Origin: Candidatus Bacteroides intestinipullorum
Lineage (GTDB): Bacteria > Bacteroidota > Bacteroidia > Bacteroidales > Bacteroidaceae
Assembly (NCBI GenBank): GCA_018883785.1
Contig: JAHLFO010000066.1
Span: 1-35,217 of the forward strand
DNA: 35,217 nucleotides
Direction of reading: 5' to 3'
Position 1 is the first letter of the stretch; each line of letters starts with the position of its first letter. Position numbers and translations under genes: made by a program. Below are positions 17,565 through 26,701 of this stretch, piece by piece. The notes under the pieces were generated by a model, which made no database searches, was not told where the DNA came from, and saw only the letters and a list, made by a program, of their open reading frames with translations.

Positions 17565-17695
17565 AATTACTTGTTTTTTTAGTGGATAAATCATTTTCTT
17601 GTCCGGACAAGACGCGCTTCATCTTTTGGTGGAGGGAAGTGCGGGTGGGGAGGTTCTGCCAAACTATGCTTTGCGGTGTCTCGGCCTTGACGTGA

Positions 17696-17727
17696 CAAAG
17701 GTAAGCACAATGTTTGAGATGACCAAA
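17696..17727 (-). promoter_or_regulatory. Bacteroidetes-type promoter for the 90-aa gene and envelope cluster
   Basis: On the minus strand TTTG (17724-17727) is followed after 20 bp by TACCTTTG (17696-17703), an exact match to the -33/-7 pattern of the Bacteroidetes primary sigma factor. The start codon is about 130 bp downstream. It probably drives the 90-aa gene and perhaps the acyltransferase-nitrilase-A2M-pbpC run. Confidence 0.7.
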
Positions 17728-17799
17728 TTCTGAGGGGCGATAAGCGGGCATTTTTTGCAGCTTTTTCGAGCTTTTTTTTGCAGGTGCCCGGGGTTGCGC

Positions 17800-17941
17800 C
17801 GACAAACGACAATTGATTTTTCTGGAAATCGATGCAGGACGGGCTGGAAAGAGAGGGTATTAAATTATAAGTTAAAAATAATAATAAGCCTATTCTAAAG
17901 TCTTTGGGATATGAAACCCAAAAAATAATTGTCGTTTGTCG
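17800..17941. repeat. 15-bp inverted repeat flanking 112 bp in the 633-bp gene-free gap
   Basis: CGACAAACGACAATT (17800-17814) is repeated in inverse orientation as AATTGTCGTTTGTCG (17927-17941), and the right arm continues as a 7-bp direct repeat (GTTTGTCGTTTGTCGG). The interior is AT-rich with no credible ORF. The 633-bp gap 17565-18197 otherwise holds the two divergent promoters and no gene I would accept. It could be an operator pair for the divergent units or a small MITE-like relic; no clear target-site duplication was found. Confidence 0.75.
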
Positions 17942-18095
17942 TTTGTCGGGGCGGGATGTCATGCCACTCTGGCGGGAGGGAGGAGGGGTGTGGATTAATT
18001 CCCCAAAATGTGTATCCGTTTTCCACACTTTTCCGGCACACGGGCCGCCGGATTGCTGTATCCCCGCCATTTGGACGCGAAAATAGGGGGTGGGA

Positions 18096-18127
18096 TTTTC
18101 ATAATTGGGAAAATGGCATTATCTTTG
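18096..18127 (+). promoter_or_regulatory. Promoter of the RND efflux operon
   Basis: TATCTTTG (18120-18127) matches the -7 consensus TAnnTTTG. A weak -33 (TTTTC, 18096-18100) lies 19 bp upstream. The adaptor ATG is about 70 bp downstream. The -7 box is convincing, the -33 box is not. Confidence 0.6.
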
Positions 18128-18197
18128 CAAGAGGAAAGGAGATGTGCGGAAAGGATAACGCTAAACTATAAAACCAAGCATTGAATAAGAGCAAAGT

Positions 18198-19400
18198 ATG
18201 AAACTGTTTTTTACGAAGAAAGAATTGCACTTGCGCAAGAAGAGGCTCATCCTTATGGCGGCCTGCCTCGTAGTGGTCATCGGCCTGTATGTCGTCCTGA
18301 CGTGGCCCAAGAAGGTGGAACCCGAAGCCCCGCTGGTTATCGTTGAGCCGGTGGGCGTAGAAAACGTGGAGATTTATGGCGAATACGTGGGCCGCATCCG
18401 GGCGCAGCAATTCGTGGAGGTGCGTGCCCGTGTGGAAGGCTTCCTGGAGAGTATGGAGTTTGAGGAAGGCTCGTACGTGGCCAAGAACCAGGCGCTCTTC
18501 GTCATCGACCAGCGCCAGTACCGCGCCAAGGCGGACAAGGCTCGCGCCCAGCTGCGCAAGGACTCTGCCAACGTGCTGAAGACCCGGCGCGACCTCGACC
18601 GCATACGTCCCCTCTACGAGCAGAATGCTGCCAGCCAACTGGACCTGGACAACGCTATAGCCGCCTACGAGACCGCCGTGGCCAGCATGGGCATGAGCCA
18701 GGCCGACTTGGATCAGGCGGAGCAGGAACTGGGATACACTGTGGTGCGCTCGCCGCTGTCCGGTTACATCAGCGAACGCTATGTGGATCTCGGTGCCCTG
18801 GTGGGGCCTGGCGGGGAGTCGTTGCTCGCTACAGTGGTGAAGAGCGATACCGTGGAGGTGGACTACAGCATGACTGCCTTGGAGTACCTGAAGAGCCGCC
18901 AGCGCAACGTGGTCATCGGACAGAAGGACTCTACTCGCTCCTGGCAGCCCTACGTCACCATTACGTTGGCCGATAACAGCGAGTATCCTTATAAGGGCAT
19001 GGTGGACTTTGCCGACCCGCAGGTGGATCCCAAGACGGGCACCTTCTCCGTGCGCGCTGAGATGCCTAACCCGGATCGTGTCCTTCTGCCCGGCCAGTTC
19101 ACCAAGGTGAAAGCATTGCTCGACGTGCGCGAGAATGCCACCGTTGTCCCCCAGAAGGCCCTGATCATCGAAAAGGGCGGTGCCTACGTCTTCGTGATGC
19201 GCCGTGATTCCATTGCCGAGCGCCGCTTCATCGAGCTTGGACCTGAGTTTGGCAATAATGTGGTGGTGGAACGCGGACTCATTCCCGGCGAGATGATTGT
19301 CACCGAGGGCTACCACAAGCTGACTCCGGGCATCCGCATCCGCGTGGCCGCGAAGAAAGAAGACGTTGAATCCCAATCCTCAACTACCCCGAACGAATGA
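18198..19400 (+). CDS. RND efflux periplasmic adaptor (AcrA/MexA family)
   Basis: 400 aa. An N-terminal basic stretch and a hydrophobic segment (about residues 18-34, LILMAACLVVVIGLYVVL) anchor it in the inner membrane; no lipobox is seen. Next come a biotinyl-lipoyl-like half (VEVRARVEGFLESMEFEEGSYV), a helical hairpin (about 100-165, heptad-rich), the second lipoyl half (VVRSPLSGYISERYVDLGALVG), and beta-barrel and membrane-proximal domains (PKTGTFSVRAEMPNPDRVLLPGQF). It links the RND pump to the outer-membrane channel. The stop overlaps the pump ATG by 4 bp. No regulator gene is adjacent, so control probably lies in the upstream 633-bp gap. Confidence 0.95.
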   Translation: MKLFFTKKELHLRKKRLILMAACLVVVIGLYVVLTWPKKVEPEAPLVIVEPVGVENVEIYGEYVGRIRAQQFVEVRARVEGFLESMEFEEGSYVAKNQALFVIDQRQYRAKADKARAQLRKDSANVLKTRRDLDRIRPLYEQNAASQLDLDNAIAAYETAVASMGMSQADLDQAEQELGYTVVRSPLSGYISERYVDLGALVGPGGESLLATVVKSDTVEVDYSMTALEYLKSRQRNVVIGQKDSTRSWQPYVTITLADNSEYPYKGMVDFADPQVDPKTGTFSVRAEMPNPDRVLLPGQFTKVKALLDVRENATVVPQKALIIEKGGAYVFVMRRDSIAERRFIELGPEFGNNVVVERGLIPGEMIVTEGYHKLTPGIRIRVAAKKEDVESQSSTTPNE

Positions 19401-22400
19401 AAGTCAGCTTTTTCATCGACCGCCCGGTGTTTTCGGCGGTCATCTCTATCCTGATAGTCATCGTAGGTCTCATTGGCCTGACGATGCTCCCCATCGACCA
19501 ATATCCGCAAATCACGCCCCCGGTGGTCAAGATCAGCGCGTCCTACCCCGGTGCCAGCGCCCTGACCGTGTCGCAGGCCGTGGCTACCCCCATCGAACAG
19601 GAGCTGAACGGTACGCCCGGCATGCTCTACATGGAGTCCAACAGCTCCAACTCGGGTGGATTCTCGGCCACCATCACCTTTGACATCTCGTCCGATCCCG
19701 ACCTCTCTGCCGTGGAGATCCAGAACCGCGTGAAGCTGGCCGAGTCGCGCCTGCCCGCCGAGGTGGTGCAGAACGGCATCGAGATCGAGAAACAGGCATC
19801 CAGCCAGTTGATGACTATCTGCCTGACCTCCGACGATCCCAAGTTTGACGAAATCTACCTGAGCAATTTCGCCACGCTGAACGTGCTCGACCTCTTGCGC
19901 CGCATCCCCGGCGTGGGGCGTGTGTCCAACATCGGTAGCCGTTATTACGCCATGCAGATCTGGGTGGATCCCGCCCGCCTGGCCAACTATGGCTTGACCG
20001 TGCAGGATGTGCAGAACGCGCTGAAAGATCAGAACCGCGAGTCTGCGGCCGGCGTGTTGGGCCAGCAGCCGGTGACGGGATTGGACTTCACCATTCCCAT
20101 TACGGCGCAAGGCCGCTTGTCCAGTGCCGCTGAGTTCGAGGAAATCGTGCTACGCGCCAATCCGGACGGTTCGATGATCCGCATGCGCGATATTGCCCGC
20201 GTCTCCCTCGAAGCGCAATCCTACAACACGGAGAGTGGTATAAATGGGGGCAATGCCGCCATCATGGGCGTCTACCTCTTGCCGGGCGCCAACGCCATGG
20301 AGGTGGCCGAGAGCGTCAAGCAGGCGATGGAAGAGATTAGCCGTACCTTCCCCGAGGGGATGACGTATGAGATTCCTTTCGATATCACCACCTATATCTC
20401 TGAATCCATCCACGAGGTGTACAAGACGCTGTTCGAGGCTCTATTTTTGGTGATTGTCGTGGTGTTTCTTTTCCTGCAGAGTTGGCGCGCCACGGTCATT
20501 CCGTTGGTGGCAGTACCCATCTCGTTGATAGGCACGTTCGGCTTCATGCTGATTTTCGGCTTCTCGCTGAACATCCTGACGCTACTGGGATTGGTATTGG
20601 CCATCGGCTTGGTAGTTGACGATGCTATCGTGGTGGTGGAGAACGTGGAACGCATCATGGAGGAAGAGCACCTCAGTCCTTACGAAGCCACGAAGAAGGC
20701 GATGAACGGCCTGACCAGCGCGTTGATTGCCACGTCTATGGTGCTGGCCGCCGTGTTCGTGCCGGTCAGCTTCTTGTCGGGCATCACCGGCCAGCTCTAC
20801 CGCCAGTTCAGCGTGACCATCGCCATATCGGTGCTGCTCTCCACGGTGGTGGCCTTGACACTCAGCCCCGTGATGTGCTCGCTCATCCTGAAGCCTGTGG
20901 ATCCCGACAAACCGAAAAATCGCGTCTTCCGCGCCATCAACCGCTGGGTGGACTTTGGCAACGGCAAGTACCTGGGCGGCATCAAGCGCATCATCAAGCA
21001 TCCGCGACGGGTGGGCATCGGCTTCTGCATGGTGCTGATAGCCATATTTGTACTCTACCGGCTGATTCCCACCAGCTTCCTCCCGACAGAGGATCAAGGC
21101 TACTTCACCGTGGAGCTGGAGATGCCCGAGGGTACCACGCTGGAGCGCACCCGTGCCGTGACCAACCGTGCCATTGCTTTCTTGATGGAAGACCCGGCAG
21201 TGGAATACGTGCAAAACGTCACCGGTACCAGCCCCCGCGTGGGCACCAGCCAAGCGCGCGCGCAACTGACGGTCATCCTTAAAGAGTGGAAGGAGCGTGA
21301 CGACACGGATATCGACGCGATCATGGCCAATGTCAGTCGTGAGCTGACGGAGTATCCCGAGTGCAAGTTCTACATTTCCACACCTCCCGTCATTCCCGGT
21401 CTGGGAACATCCGGCGGCTTCGAAATGCAGCTGGAGGCACGTGGCGACGCCACCTATGACAATCTGGTGCAAGCGGCGGACACGCTGATGTACTACGCCT
21501 CGCAATGCAAGGAGCTGAGCAACCTCTCCTCGTCGCTCCAGGCGGAGATACCGCAACTCTATTTCGATGTGGACCGTGACAAGGTGAAGATGCTGGGCGT
21601 GCCCATGGCCGACGTGTTCAACACAATGAAGGCGTACACCGGCTCAGTCTATGTCAACGACTTCAACATGTTCAACCGCATCTACCGTGTTTACCTCCAG
21701 GCTGATGCACCCTATCGCGAACACCGCGACAACATCAGCCTCTTCTTCGTGCGTGGTTCAGACGGCAACATGATCCCGCTCACCGCCTTGGGTAACACGG
21801 AGTATACCACAGGGCCGGGCAGCATCAAGCGGTTCAACATGTTCAACACTGCCGTCATTCGCGGACAGGCTGCGCAGGGTTACAGTTCGGGTCAGGCAAT
21901 GGAAGTTATCGAGCAGGTGGCGCGTACGCGCCTGCCGGACAACATCGGCGTGGAATGGAGCGGATTGTCCTATCAGGAGAAGCAGGCAGGCGGCCAGACG
22001 GGCGTCATCCTGGCACTGGTGTTCCTCTTCGTGTTCCTCTTCCTTGCCGCGCTCTACGAGAGCTGGAGCATCCCCATCGCGGTGTTGCTCTCGCTTCCGG
22101 TAGCTGCATTGGGTGCCTATATCGGCATCTCTATCTGTGGCATGGAGAACGACACCTATTTCCAGATTGGCCTCGTGATGCTGATGGGGCTTGCTGCCAA
22201 GAACGCCATTCTCATCGTGGAATTTGCCAAGGATGAGGCCGATGCCGGTGTGAATGTGTTCAAAGCCGCTCTGCACGCTGCACAACTCCGTTTCCGCCCC
22301 ATCCTGATGACGTCGCTCGCCTTCATCCTCGGCATTTTCCCCTTGGTGATAGCCAGTGGTCCTGGTGCGGCCAGTCGCCAGTCGATAGGCACGGGCGTGT

Positions 22401-22507
22401 TCTTCGGCATGATTGCGGCCGTGACGGTGGGCATCCTGCTTATACCGTTTTTCTTCGTGATGATATACAATGTGCAAAACAAATTGCAAAGGAGGAAAGC
22501 AAAATGA
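19397..22507 (+). CDS. RND multidrug efflux transporter, HAE-1 (AcrB-like) family
   Basis: 1036 aa, full length for AcrB-like pumps. The proton-relay residues are present: D408/D409 in GLVVDDAIVVVENVERIM (TM4) and K935 in GLAAKNAILIVEFAKDEA (TM10). The N-terminal TM1 motif (FFIDRPVFSAVISILIVIVGLIGL) and the DQYPQITPP and PGASALTVSQAVATPIE stretches are typical of the HAE-1 group, and two large periplasmic loops are present. It exports amphiphilic compounds by proton antiport as a trimer with the flanking adaptor and channel. Substrates cannot be deduced. ATGA overlaps with both neighbours indicate translational coupling. Confidence 0.97.
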   Translation: MKVSFFIDRPVFSAVISILIVIVGLIGLTMLPIDQYPQITPPVVKISASYPGASALTVSQAVATPIEQELNGTPGMLYMESNSSNSGGFSATITFDISSDPDLSAVEIQNRVKLAESRLPAEVVQNGIEIEKQASSQLMTICLTSDDPKFDEIYLSNFATLNVLDLLRRIPGVGRVSNIGSRYYAMQIWVDPARLANYGLTVQDVQNALKDQNRESAAGVLGQQPVTGLDFTIPITAQGRLSSAAEFEEIVLRANPDGSMIRMRDIARVSLEAQSYNTESGINGGNAAIMGVYLLPGANAMEVAESVKQAMEEISRTFPEGMTYEIPFDITTYISESIHEVYKTLFEALFLVIVVVFLFLQSWRATVIPLVAVPISLIGTFGFMLIFGFSLNILTLLGLVLAIGLVVDDAIVVVENVERIMEEEHLSPYEATKKAMNGLTSALIATSMVLAAVFVPVSFLSGITGQLYRQFSVTIAISVLLSTVVALTLSPVMCSLILKPVDPDKPKNRVFRAINRWVDFGNGKYLGGIKRIIKHPRRVGIGFCMVLIAIFVLYRLIPTSFLPTEDQGYFTVELEMPEGTTLERTRAVTNRAIAFLMEDPAVEYVQNVTGTSPRVGTSQARAQLTVILKEWKERDDTDIDAIMANVSRELTEYPECKFYISTPPVIPGLGTSGGFEMQLEARGDATYDNLVQAADTLMYYASQCKELSNLSSSLQAEIPQLYFDVDRDKVKMLGVPMADVFNTMKAYTGSVYVNDFNMFNRIYRVYLQADAPYREHRDNISLFFVRGSDGNMIPLTALGNTEYTTGPGSIKRFNMFNTAVIRGQAAQGYSSGQAMEVIEQVARTRLPDNIGVEWSGLSYQEKQAGGQTGVILALVFLFVFLFLAALYESWSIPIAVLLSLPVAALGAYIGISICGMENDTYFQIGLVMLMGLAAKNAILIVEFAKDEADAGVNVFKAALHAAQLRFRPILMTSLAFILGIFPLVIASGPGAASRQSIGTGVFFGMIAAVTVGILLIPFFFVMIYNVQNKLQRRKAK

Positions 22508-23916
22508 ATCTACCCAACTATGACTATATGAAGAGCAGCCTCTGGATTGGCGCGGCATGCGTCTTGCTGCTCGGCAGCTGCCAGCTGGGCAAACATTATA
22601 CGCGCCCGGAGCTGGACATGCCGCACACCTTGGCGTTGGACGGCATGGGCAATGATTCTGCCACCATTGCCGATTATTCCTGGCAGGAGATTTATCCCGA
22701 TACCTTGCTCCAAGGACTGATCCGCAAGATGCTGGACTATAACAAGGATCTGCTGATGGCCGAGTCTACCATCAAGGAGCAGGCCGCCCTGAAGCGCATC
22801 GACTGGGCCAACCTCTTTCCGCAGGTCGGTCTCCGTGTCTATGGCGAGAAGGAGGGAGACAACTACGGTGGCAATAGCTATGACCCCGATAATCAGGTGG
22901 ACTTGAAGGCCACCATCTCCTGGGAACTGGACCTCTGGGGCAAACTCCGTTGGGCGCGTGATGCCAGCTTGGCCGATTTCCTCGGCTCGATAGAGAACCG
23001 CCGTGCCTTGCAAATGAGTCTGATAGCCCGTGTGGCGCAGTCCTATTTCGAGCTGGTAGCGTTGGACAATGAGCTGAACATCGTGCGGCAGACCGTTGAT
23101 GCCCGCCGTGAGAGCCTCCATTTGGCTCGCATTCGTTATGAGGGTGGTCTGACTTCGGAGGTGGCCTTTCGCCAGGCACAGGTGGAATTGGCGCGCACCT
23201 CGACGCTGGTGCCTGATTTGGAGCGTCAGATTACGCTGAAGGAGAACGAGTTGGCTTTCCTCACCGGTGACTATCCGCATGAGATCCGCCGTGCCCCCCT
23301 TCCGCAAGAAGTGAATTTCCCCGATGCCCTTCCCGTCGGCTTGCCCAGCACCTTGTTGGAGCGTCGTCCCGACGTGCGTGAGGCCGAACAGGCACTCATA
23401 GCCGCCTACGCCGAGGTGGGCGTGGCCTATACCAGCATGTTCCCTAGCCTCTCCCTGACCAGCCAGCTGGGCGCGGAGAACGATGAGGTGAAACATCTGC
23501 TGGAGTCACCCTACCACTTGATAGCCGGTACCGTGCTGCAACCCATTTTCGGCTTCGGCAAGAATCGCGCCCGCCTCAAGGCGCGCAAGGCCGCCCGTGA
23601 ACGTGCCACCTACGCCTACGAGAAGGCTGTGCTCACCGCCCTGCGCGATGCCTATGATGCTATAGCCACTTTCAATAAGATGAAGGAGATTTACCAGACC
23701 CGTCTACAGTTGGAACAATCGTCAAAGTCTTCTCTGGAGCTGGCCCAGTTGCAGTACGTAAACGGCGCCATCGCCTACATGGACCTGCTGGATGCCCAAC
23801 GTACTTACTTGGATGCCCAGATAGGTTTGAGTAACGCCCTCCGCGACCGCCAACTGGCCATGGTCAACGTCTACAAGGCATTGGGCGGCGGATGGAGTGT
23901 GGATGAGGTGCAATGA
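22504..23916 (+). CDS. Outer-membrane efflux lipoprotein (OprM/NodT family)
   Basis: 470 aa from ATG 22504, which overlaps the pump stop by 4 bp; an alternative start at 22528 (MKSSLWIG) would give a more standard lipoprotein signal. The lipobox is LLLGSC, followed by QLGKHYTRPELDMP. Two outer-membrane efflux repeats are visible (DLWGKLRWARDASLADFLGS ... ARIRYEGGLTSEVAFRQAQVELA, and later LERRPDVREAEQALIAAYAEVGVA ... LAQLQYVNGAIAYMDLLDAQRTYL). Trimers form the alpha-barrel exit duct of the tripartite pump. Last gene of the operon; no strong intrinsic terminator follows, only an A7/T7 pairing. Confidence 0.95.
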   Translation: MNLPNYDYMKSSLWIGAACVLLLGSCQLGKHYTRPELDMPHTLALDGMGNDSATIADYSWQEIYPDTLLQGLIRKMLDYNKDLLMAESTIKEQAALKRIDWANLFPQVGLRVYGEKEGDNYGGNSYDPDNQVDLKATISWELDLWGKLRWARDASLADFLGSIENRRALQMSLIARVAQSYFELVALDNELNIVRQTVDARRESLHLARIRYEGGLTSEVAFRQAQVELARTSTLVPDLERQITLKENELAFLTGDYPHEIRRAPLPQEVNFPDALPVGLPSTLLERRPDVREAEQALIAAYAEVGVAYTSMFPSLSLTSQLGAENDEVKHLLESPYHLIAGTVLQPIFGFGKNRARLKARKAARERATYAYEKAVLTALRDAYDAIATFNKMKEIYQTRLQLEQSSKSSLELAQLQYVNGAIAYMDLLDAQRTYLDAQIGLSNALRDRQLAMVNVYKALGGGWSVDEVQ

Positions 23917-23939
23917 TGTTGAAAAAAATCGCCTCATGC

Positions 23940-23970
23940 TTGCTTTTTTTCAGGAAAAAGACGAAATTTG
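23940..23970 (+). promoter_or_regulatory. Putative pfp promoter
   Basis: TTG at 23940-23942 is followed after 20 bp by GAAATTTG (23963-23970), an imperfect -7 box (TAnnTTTG). The pfp ATG is about 50 bp further on. The spacing is right but the first two bases of the -7 box are not, so support is moderate. Confidence 0.45.
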
Positions 23971-24019
23971 CAACGCATTTTACAAGCAGATTTATCTACA
24001 CCTTTAATATAATAAAGAA

Positions 24020-25666
24020 ATGACTAAAAGCGCATTGCAAATCGCACGGGCTGCCTATCAGCCCAAACTTCCGAAAGCTCTCCGCGGACACGTGAAAGTG
24101 CAGGAAGGCGCAGCCACGCAATCCGTGGCCGACCAGGAAGAAATCAAACGATTGTTCCCCAACACCTACGGTATGCCCCTCATTAAGTTCGAGGAAGCTG
24201 CTGAACCCGCACAATGCCCCGCTATGAACGTGGGCGTAATTCTCTCTGGCGGACAGGCTCCCGGTGGACACAACGTCATCTCCGGTCTCTTCGACGGTGT
24301 CAAGCGCATTCATCCCGAAAGCAAACTCTACGGATTCCTGATGGGACCCGGCGGGTTGGTAGATCACAAGTACATCGAACTGACGGCAGACATCATTGAC
24401 GAGTACCGCAACACCGGCGGCTTTGATATTATCGGATCTGGCCGCACCAAGCTGGAGAAGGAAGACCAGTTTGAGAAAGGATACGAAATCCTGAAGGAGC
24501 TGGGCATCAAGGCATTGGTCATCATCGGAGGCGACGACTCCAACACCAACGCATGTGTACTGGCCGAGTACTACGCTGCCAAGAATTACGGCGTGCAGGT
24601 CATCGGTTGCCCCAAGACGATTGACGGTGACTTGAAGAATGAGATGATCGAGACGTCATTTGGCTTTGACACTGCCGTGAAGACTTACTCCGAAGTCATC
24701 GGTAACATCGAACGCGACTGCAACTCCGCCCGCAAGTATTGGCACTTCATCAAGCTGATGGGTCGCTCTGCTTCGCACATCGCCTTGGAATGTGCCCTTC
24801 AGACGCAACCAAACGTCTGCATTGTTTCCGAGGAAGTGGAAGCCAAGGACCAGTCGCTGGACGACATCGTTACCTACATTGCGCAAGTGGTGGCCGACCG
24901 CGCCGCAGCAGGCAACAACTTTGGCACCGTGCTCATCCCTGAAGGTTTGATTGAGTTTATCCCTGCGATGAAGCGTCTCATTGCCGAGTTGAATGACTTC
25001 CTCGCCGCTAACGCCGAGGAGTTTGCTCAGGTGGACAAAGCCGAACAGCGCAACTATATCATCAGCAAGCTTTCGCCTGAGAATGCCGCTATCTATGCCA
25101 GCCTGCCCGAAGGTGTGGCTCGTCAGCTCTCCCTCGACCGCGACCCTCATGGCAACGTACAGGTGTCCCTCATCGAAACTGAGAAGTTGCTCTCCGAGAT
25201 GGTAGGCAACAAACTGGCTCAGTGGAAGAAGGAAGGTAAGTACGTGGGCAAGTTCGCCGCACAACACCACTTCTTCGGCTACGAAGGCCGTTGCGCTGCC
25301 CCGTCCAACTTCGACGCAGACTACTGTTACTCCTTGGGCTTTGCCGCCGCTGCTTTGATTGCTAATGGCAAAACGGGTTATATGTCCTCCATCCGCAACC
25401 TCACAGCTCCCGCCGAAGAGTGGATTGCCGGCGGTGTGCCCATCACGATGATGATGAACATGGAGCGTCGCCACGGCGAGATGAAACCCGTCATTCAGAA
25501 GGCATTGGTTCGTCTGGACGGTGCACCTTTCCAGGCATTTGCTGCACAACGCGAGCAGTGGGCTGAGGAGACGTGTTACACGTATCCCGGTCCTATCCAG
25601 TACTTCGGCCCGACGGAAGTCTGCGACCAGCCGACGAAGACGTTGCAGTTAGAGCATCAGAAGTAA
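24020..25666 (+). CDS. pfp: Pyrophosphate-dependent 6-phosphofructokinase
   Basis: 548 aa, the length of the long PPi-type enzymes. It makes fructose-1,6-bisphosphate from fructose-6-phosphate and PPi, reversibly, in the cytoplasm. Motifs in order: [15 protein letters not shown] (phosphoryl-donor loop), GGDDSNTN with D172/D173, where the second Asp is the hallmark of PPi rather than ATP use, PKTIDGD with catalytic D202, and [19 protein letters not shown] (substrate binding). It has its own promoter candidate and a strong terminator. Anaerobic Bacteroidales use this enzyme in glycolysis, saving ATP. Confidence 0.97.
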   Translation: MTKSALQIARAAYQPKLPKALRGHVKVQEGAATQSVADQEEIKRLFPNTYGMPLIKFEEAAEPAQCPAMNVGVILSGGQAPGGHNVISGLFDGVKRIHPESKLYGFLMGPGGLVDHKYIELTADIIDEYRNTGGFDIIGSGRTKLEKEDQFEKGYEILKELGIKALVIIGGDDSNTNACVLAEYYAAKNYGVQVIGCPKTIDGDLKNEMIETSFGFDTAVKTYSEVIGNIERDCNSARKYWHFIKLMGRSASHIALECALQTQPNVCIVSEEVEAKDQSLDDIVTYIAQVVADRAAAGNNFGTVLIPEGLIEFIPAMKRLIAELNDFLAANAEEFAQVDKAEQRNYIISKLSPENAAIYASLPEGVARQLSLDRDPHGNVQVSLIETEKLLSEMVGNKLAQWKKEGKYVGKFAAQHHFFGYEGRCAAPSNFDADYCYSLGFAAAALIANGKTGYMSSIRNLTAPAEEWIAGGVPITMMMNMERRHGEMKPVIQKALVRLDGAPFQAFAAQREQWAEETCYTYPGPIQYFGPTEVCDQPTKTLQLEHQK

Positions 25667-25700
25667 GCTACTTGCACAATAGTGTTTATGTGATAATCAG

Positions 25701-25730
25701 GAAAGGGCGGGAAAATCCGCCCTTTCTTTT
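25701..25730 (+). terminator. Intrinsic terminator after pfp
   Basis: GAAAGGGCGG pairs with CCGCCCTTTC (10-bp stem, 6-nt loop GAAAAT) and is followed directly by TTTT. It is a textbook rho-independent terminator 34 bp after the pfp stop and only 18 bp before the next ATG. Confidence 0.93.
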
Positions 25731-25748
25731 GGCCTTTTTTCTCAGTAA

Positions 25749-26681
25749 ATGACGATACCCACACGTACCGATAAACCTGTTCCTCGCGCCCAGAAGTCGG
25801 TTTCTCGCACTCCGAAGGCGGCTACTACGTCCCGGAAGGTGACTGTCCGCAAGCCTGCGCCCCGTCGTGTTCCTTCTTCTGGCCGACGTCCGACGAAGGG
25901 AAAGCAATCCGTTGCCCGCCCGATGCCGGGATGGGTGCGTTGGTCGGTAGCCGCTTGTCTGGCCGTGGTGCTTTCGGCTGGCTTCTACTGGTTTTTCATC
26001 CGGCCATACGCTTATCGTTGGAAACCCTGCTACGGGCAGAAGGGCTATGGCGTGTGCTTGCCTTGCTCCTACGAAGTACACGGTATCGACATCTCACATT
26101 ACCAGGGGGACATAGATTGGTCACTCTTGGCCCAGCAACGCGCTGGAGAGTTCCCCTTGCGTTTTATCTTTCTTAAGGCTACCGAGGGAGGCGATCATGG
26201 CGATGAGGCTTTCTGTGCCAATTTCGACTCGGCTCGCGCTCATGGTTTCATTCGCGGTGCTTACCATTACTTTATTCCCCGTACTGATGCGCATCGGCAA
26301 GCCGATTTCTTCATCCGTACCGTCCGACTGCAAAAGGGTGACCTTCCCCCGGTGCTTGATGTGGAGACCACCCAAGGGTGGAGCAAGGCTGACTTGCAGC
26401 GTGCTGTGAAGACGTGGCTGGACCATGTCGAGGACCATTATGGCGTGACGCCTATCCTCTATGCTTCCTACAAATTCAAGCTGCGCTACCTCAATGACAG
26501 CATTTTCCAACGCTACCCCTACTGGATAGCCCATTACTACGTGGATTCCGTCCGTTATGACGGGCCGTGGCATTTCTGGCAGCACACCGATGTGGGTGCC
26601 GTACCCGGTATCCGGGGCAATGTGGACCTCAATGTGTTTAACGGGCCGCTCGCCGGGTTGGACAGCCTCTGTCTGCGCTGA
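25749..26681 (+). CDS. Membrane-anchored GH25 lysozyme (N-acetylmuramidase)
   Basis: 310 aa. The first ~58 residues are K/R/P-rich and cytoplasmic-like (PKAATTSRKVTVRKPAPRRV). One transmembrane segment follows (about 62-83, WSVAACLAVVLSAGFYWFFI), giving a type II anchor with the enzyme in the periplasm. The GH25 domain starts at HGIDISHYQG (D114) and carries the catalytic D204-x-E206 in PVLDVETT, then WIAHYYVDS and WHFWQHTDVGAVPGI. It hydrolyses the MurNAc-GlcNAc bond in peptidoglycan remodelling. The ATG follows the pfp terminator at 18 bp, so its promoter position is unclear. M59 (25923) is an alternative start that would remove the basic tail. Confidence 0.93.
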   Translation: MTIPTRTDKPVPRAQKSVSRTPKAATTSRKVTVRKPAPRRVPSSGRRPTKGKQSVARPMPGWVRWSVAACLAVVLSAGFYWFFIRPYAYRWKPCYGQKGYGVCLPCSYEVHGIDISHYQGDIDWSLLAQQRAGEFPLRFIFLKATEGGDHGDEAFCANFDSARAHGFIRGAYHYFIPRTDAHRQADFFIRTVRLQKGDLPPVLDVETTQGWSKADLQRAVKTWLDHVEDHYGVTPILYASYKFKLRYLNDSIFQRYPYWIAHYYVDSVRYDGPWHFWQHTDVGAVPGIRGNVDLNVFNGPLAGLDSLCLR

Positions 26682-26701
26682 GTCACTCTATCTGCCACTC
26701 C

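Noticed and set aside
17591-18070. 159-aa minus-strand ORF in the 633-bp gap
   Set aside because: It spans the inverted repeat and the promoter of the 90-aa gene, has no recognisable domain, and its composition is not like that of the neighbouring proteins.
23917-23960. Intrinsic terminator after the efflux operon (A7 ... T7 pairing)
   Set aside because: The stem is almost only A-T pairs with a large loop; too weak to call, and the T-run overlaps the pfp -33 region.
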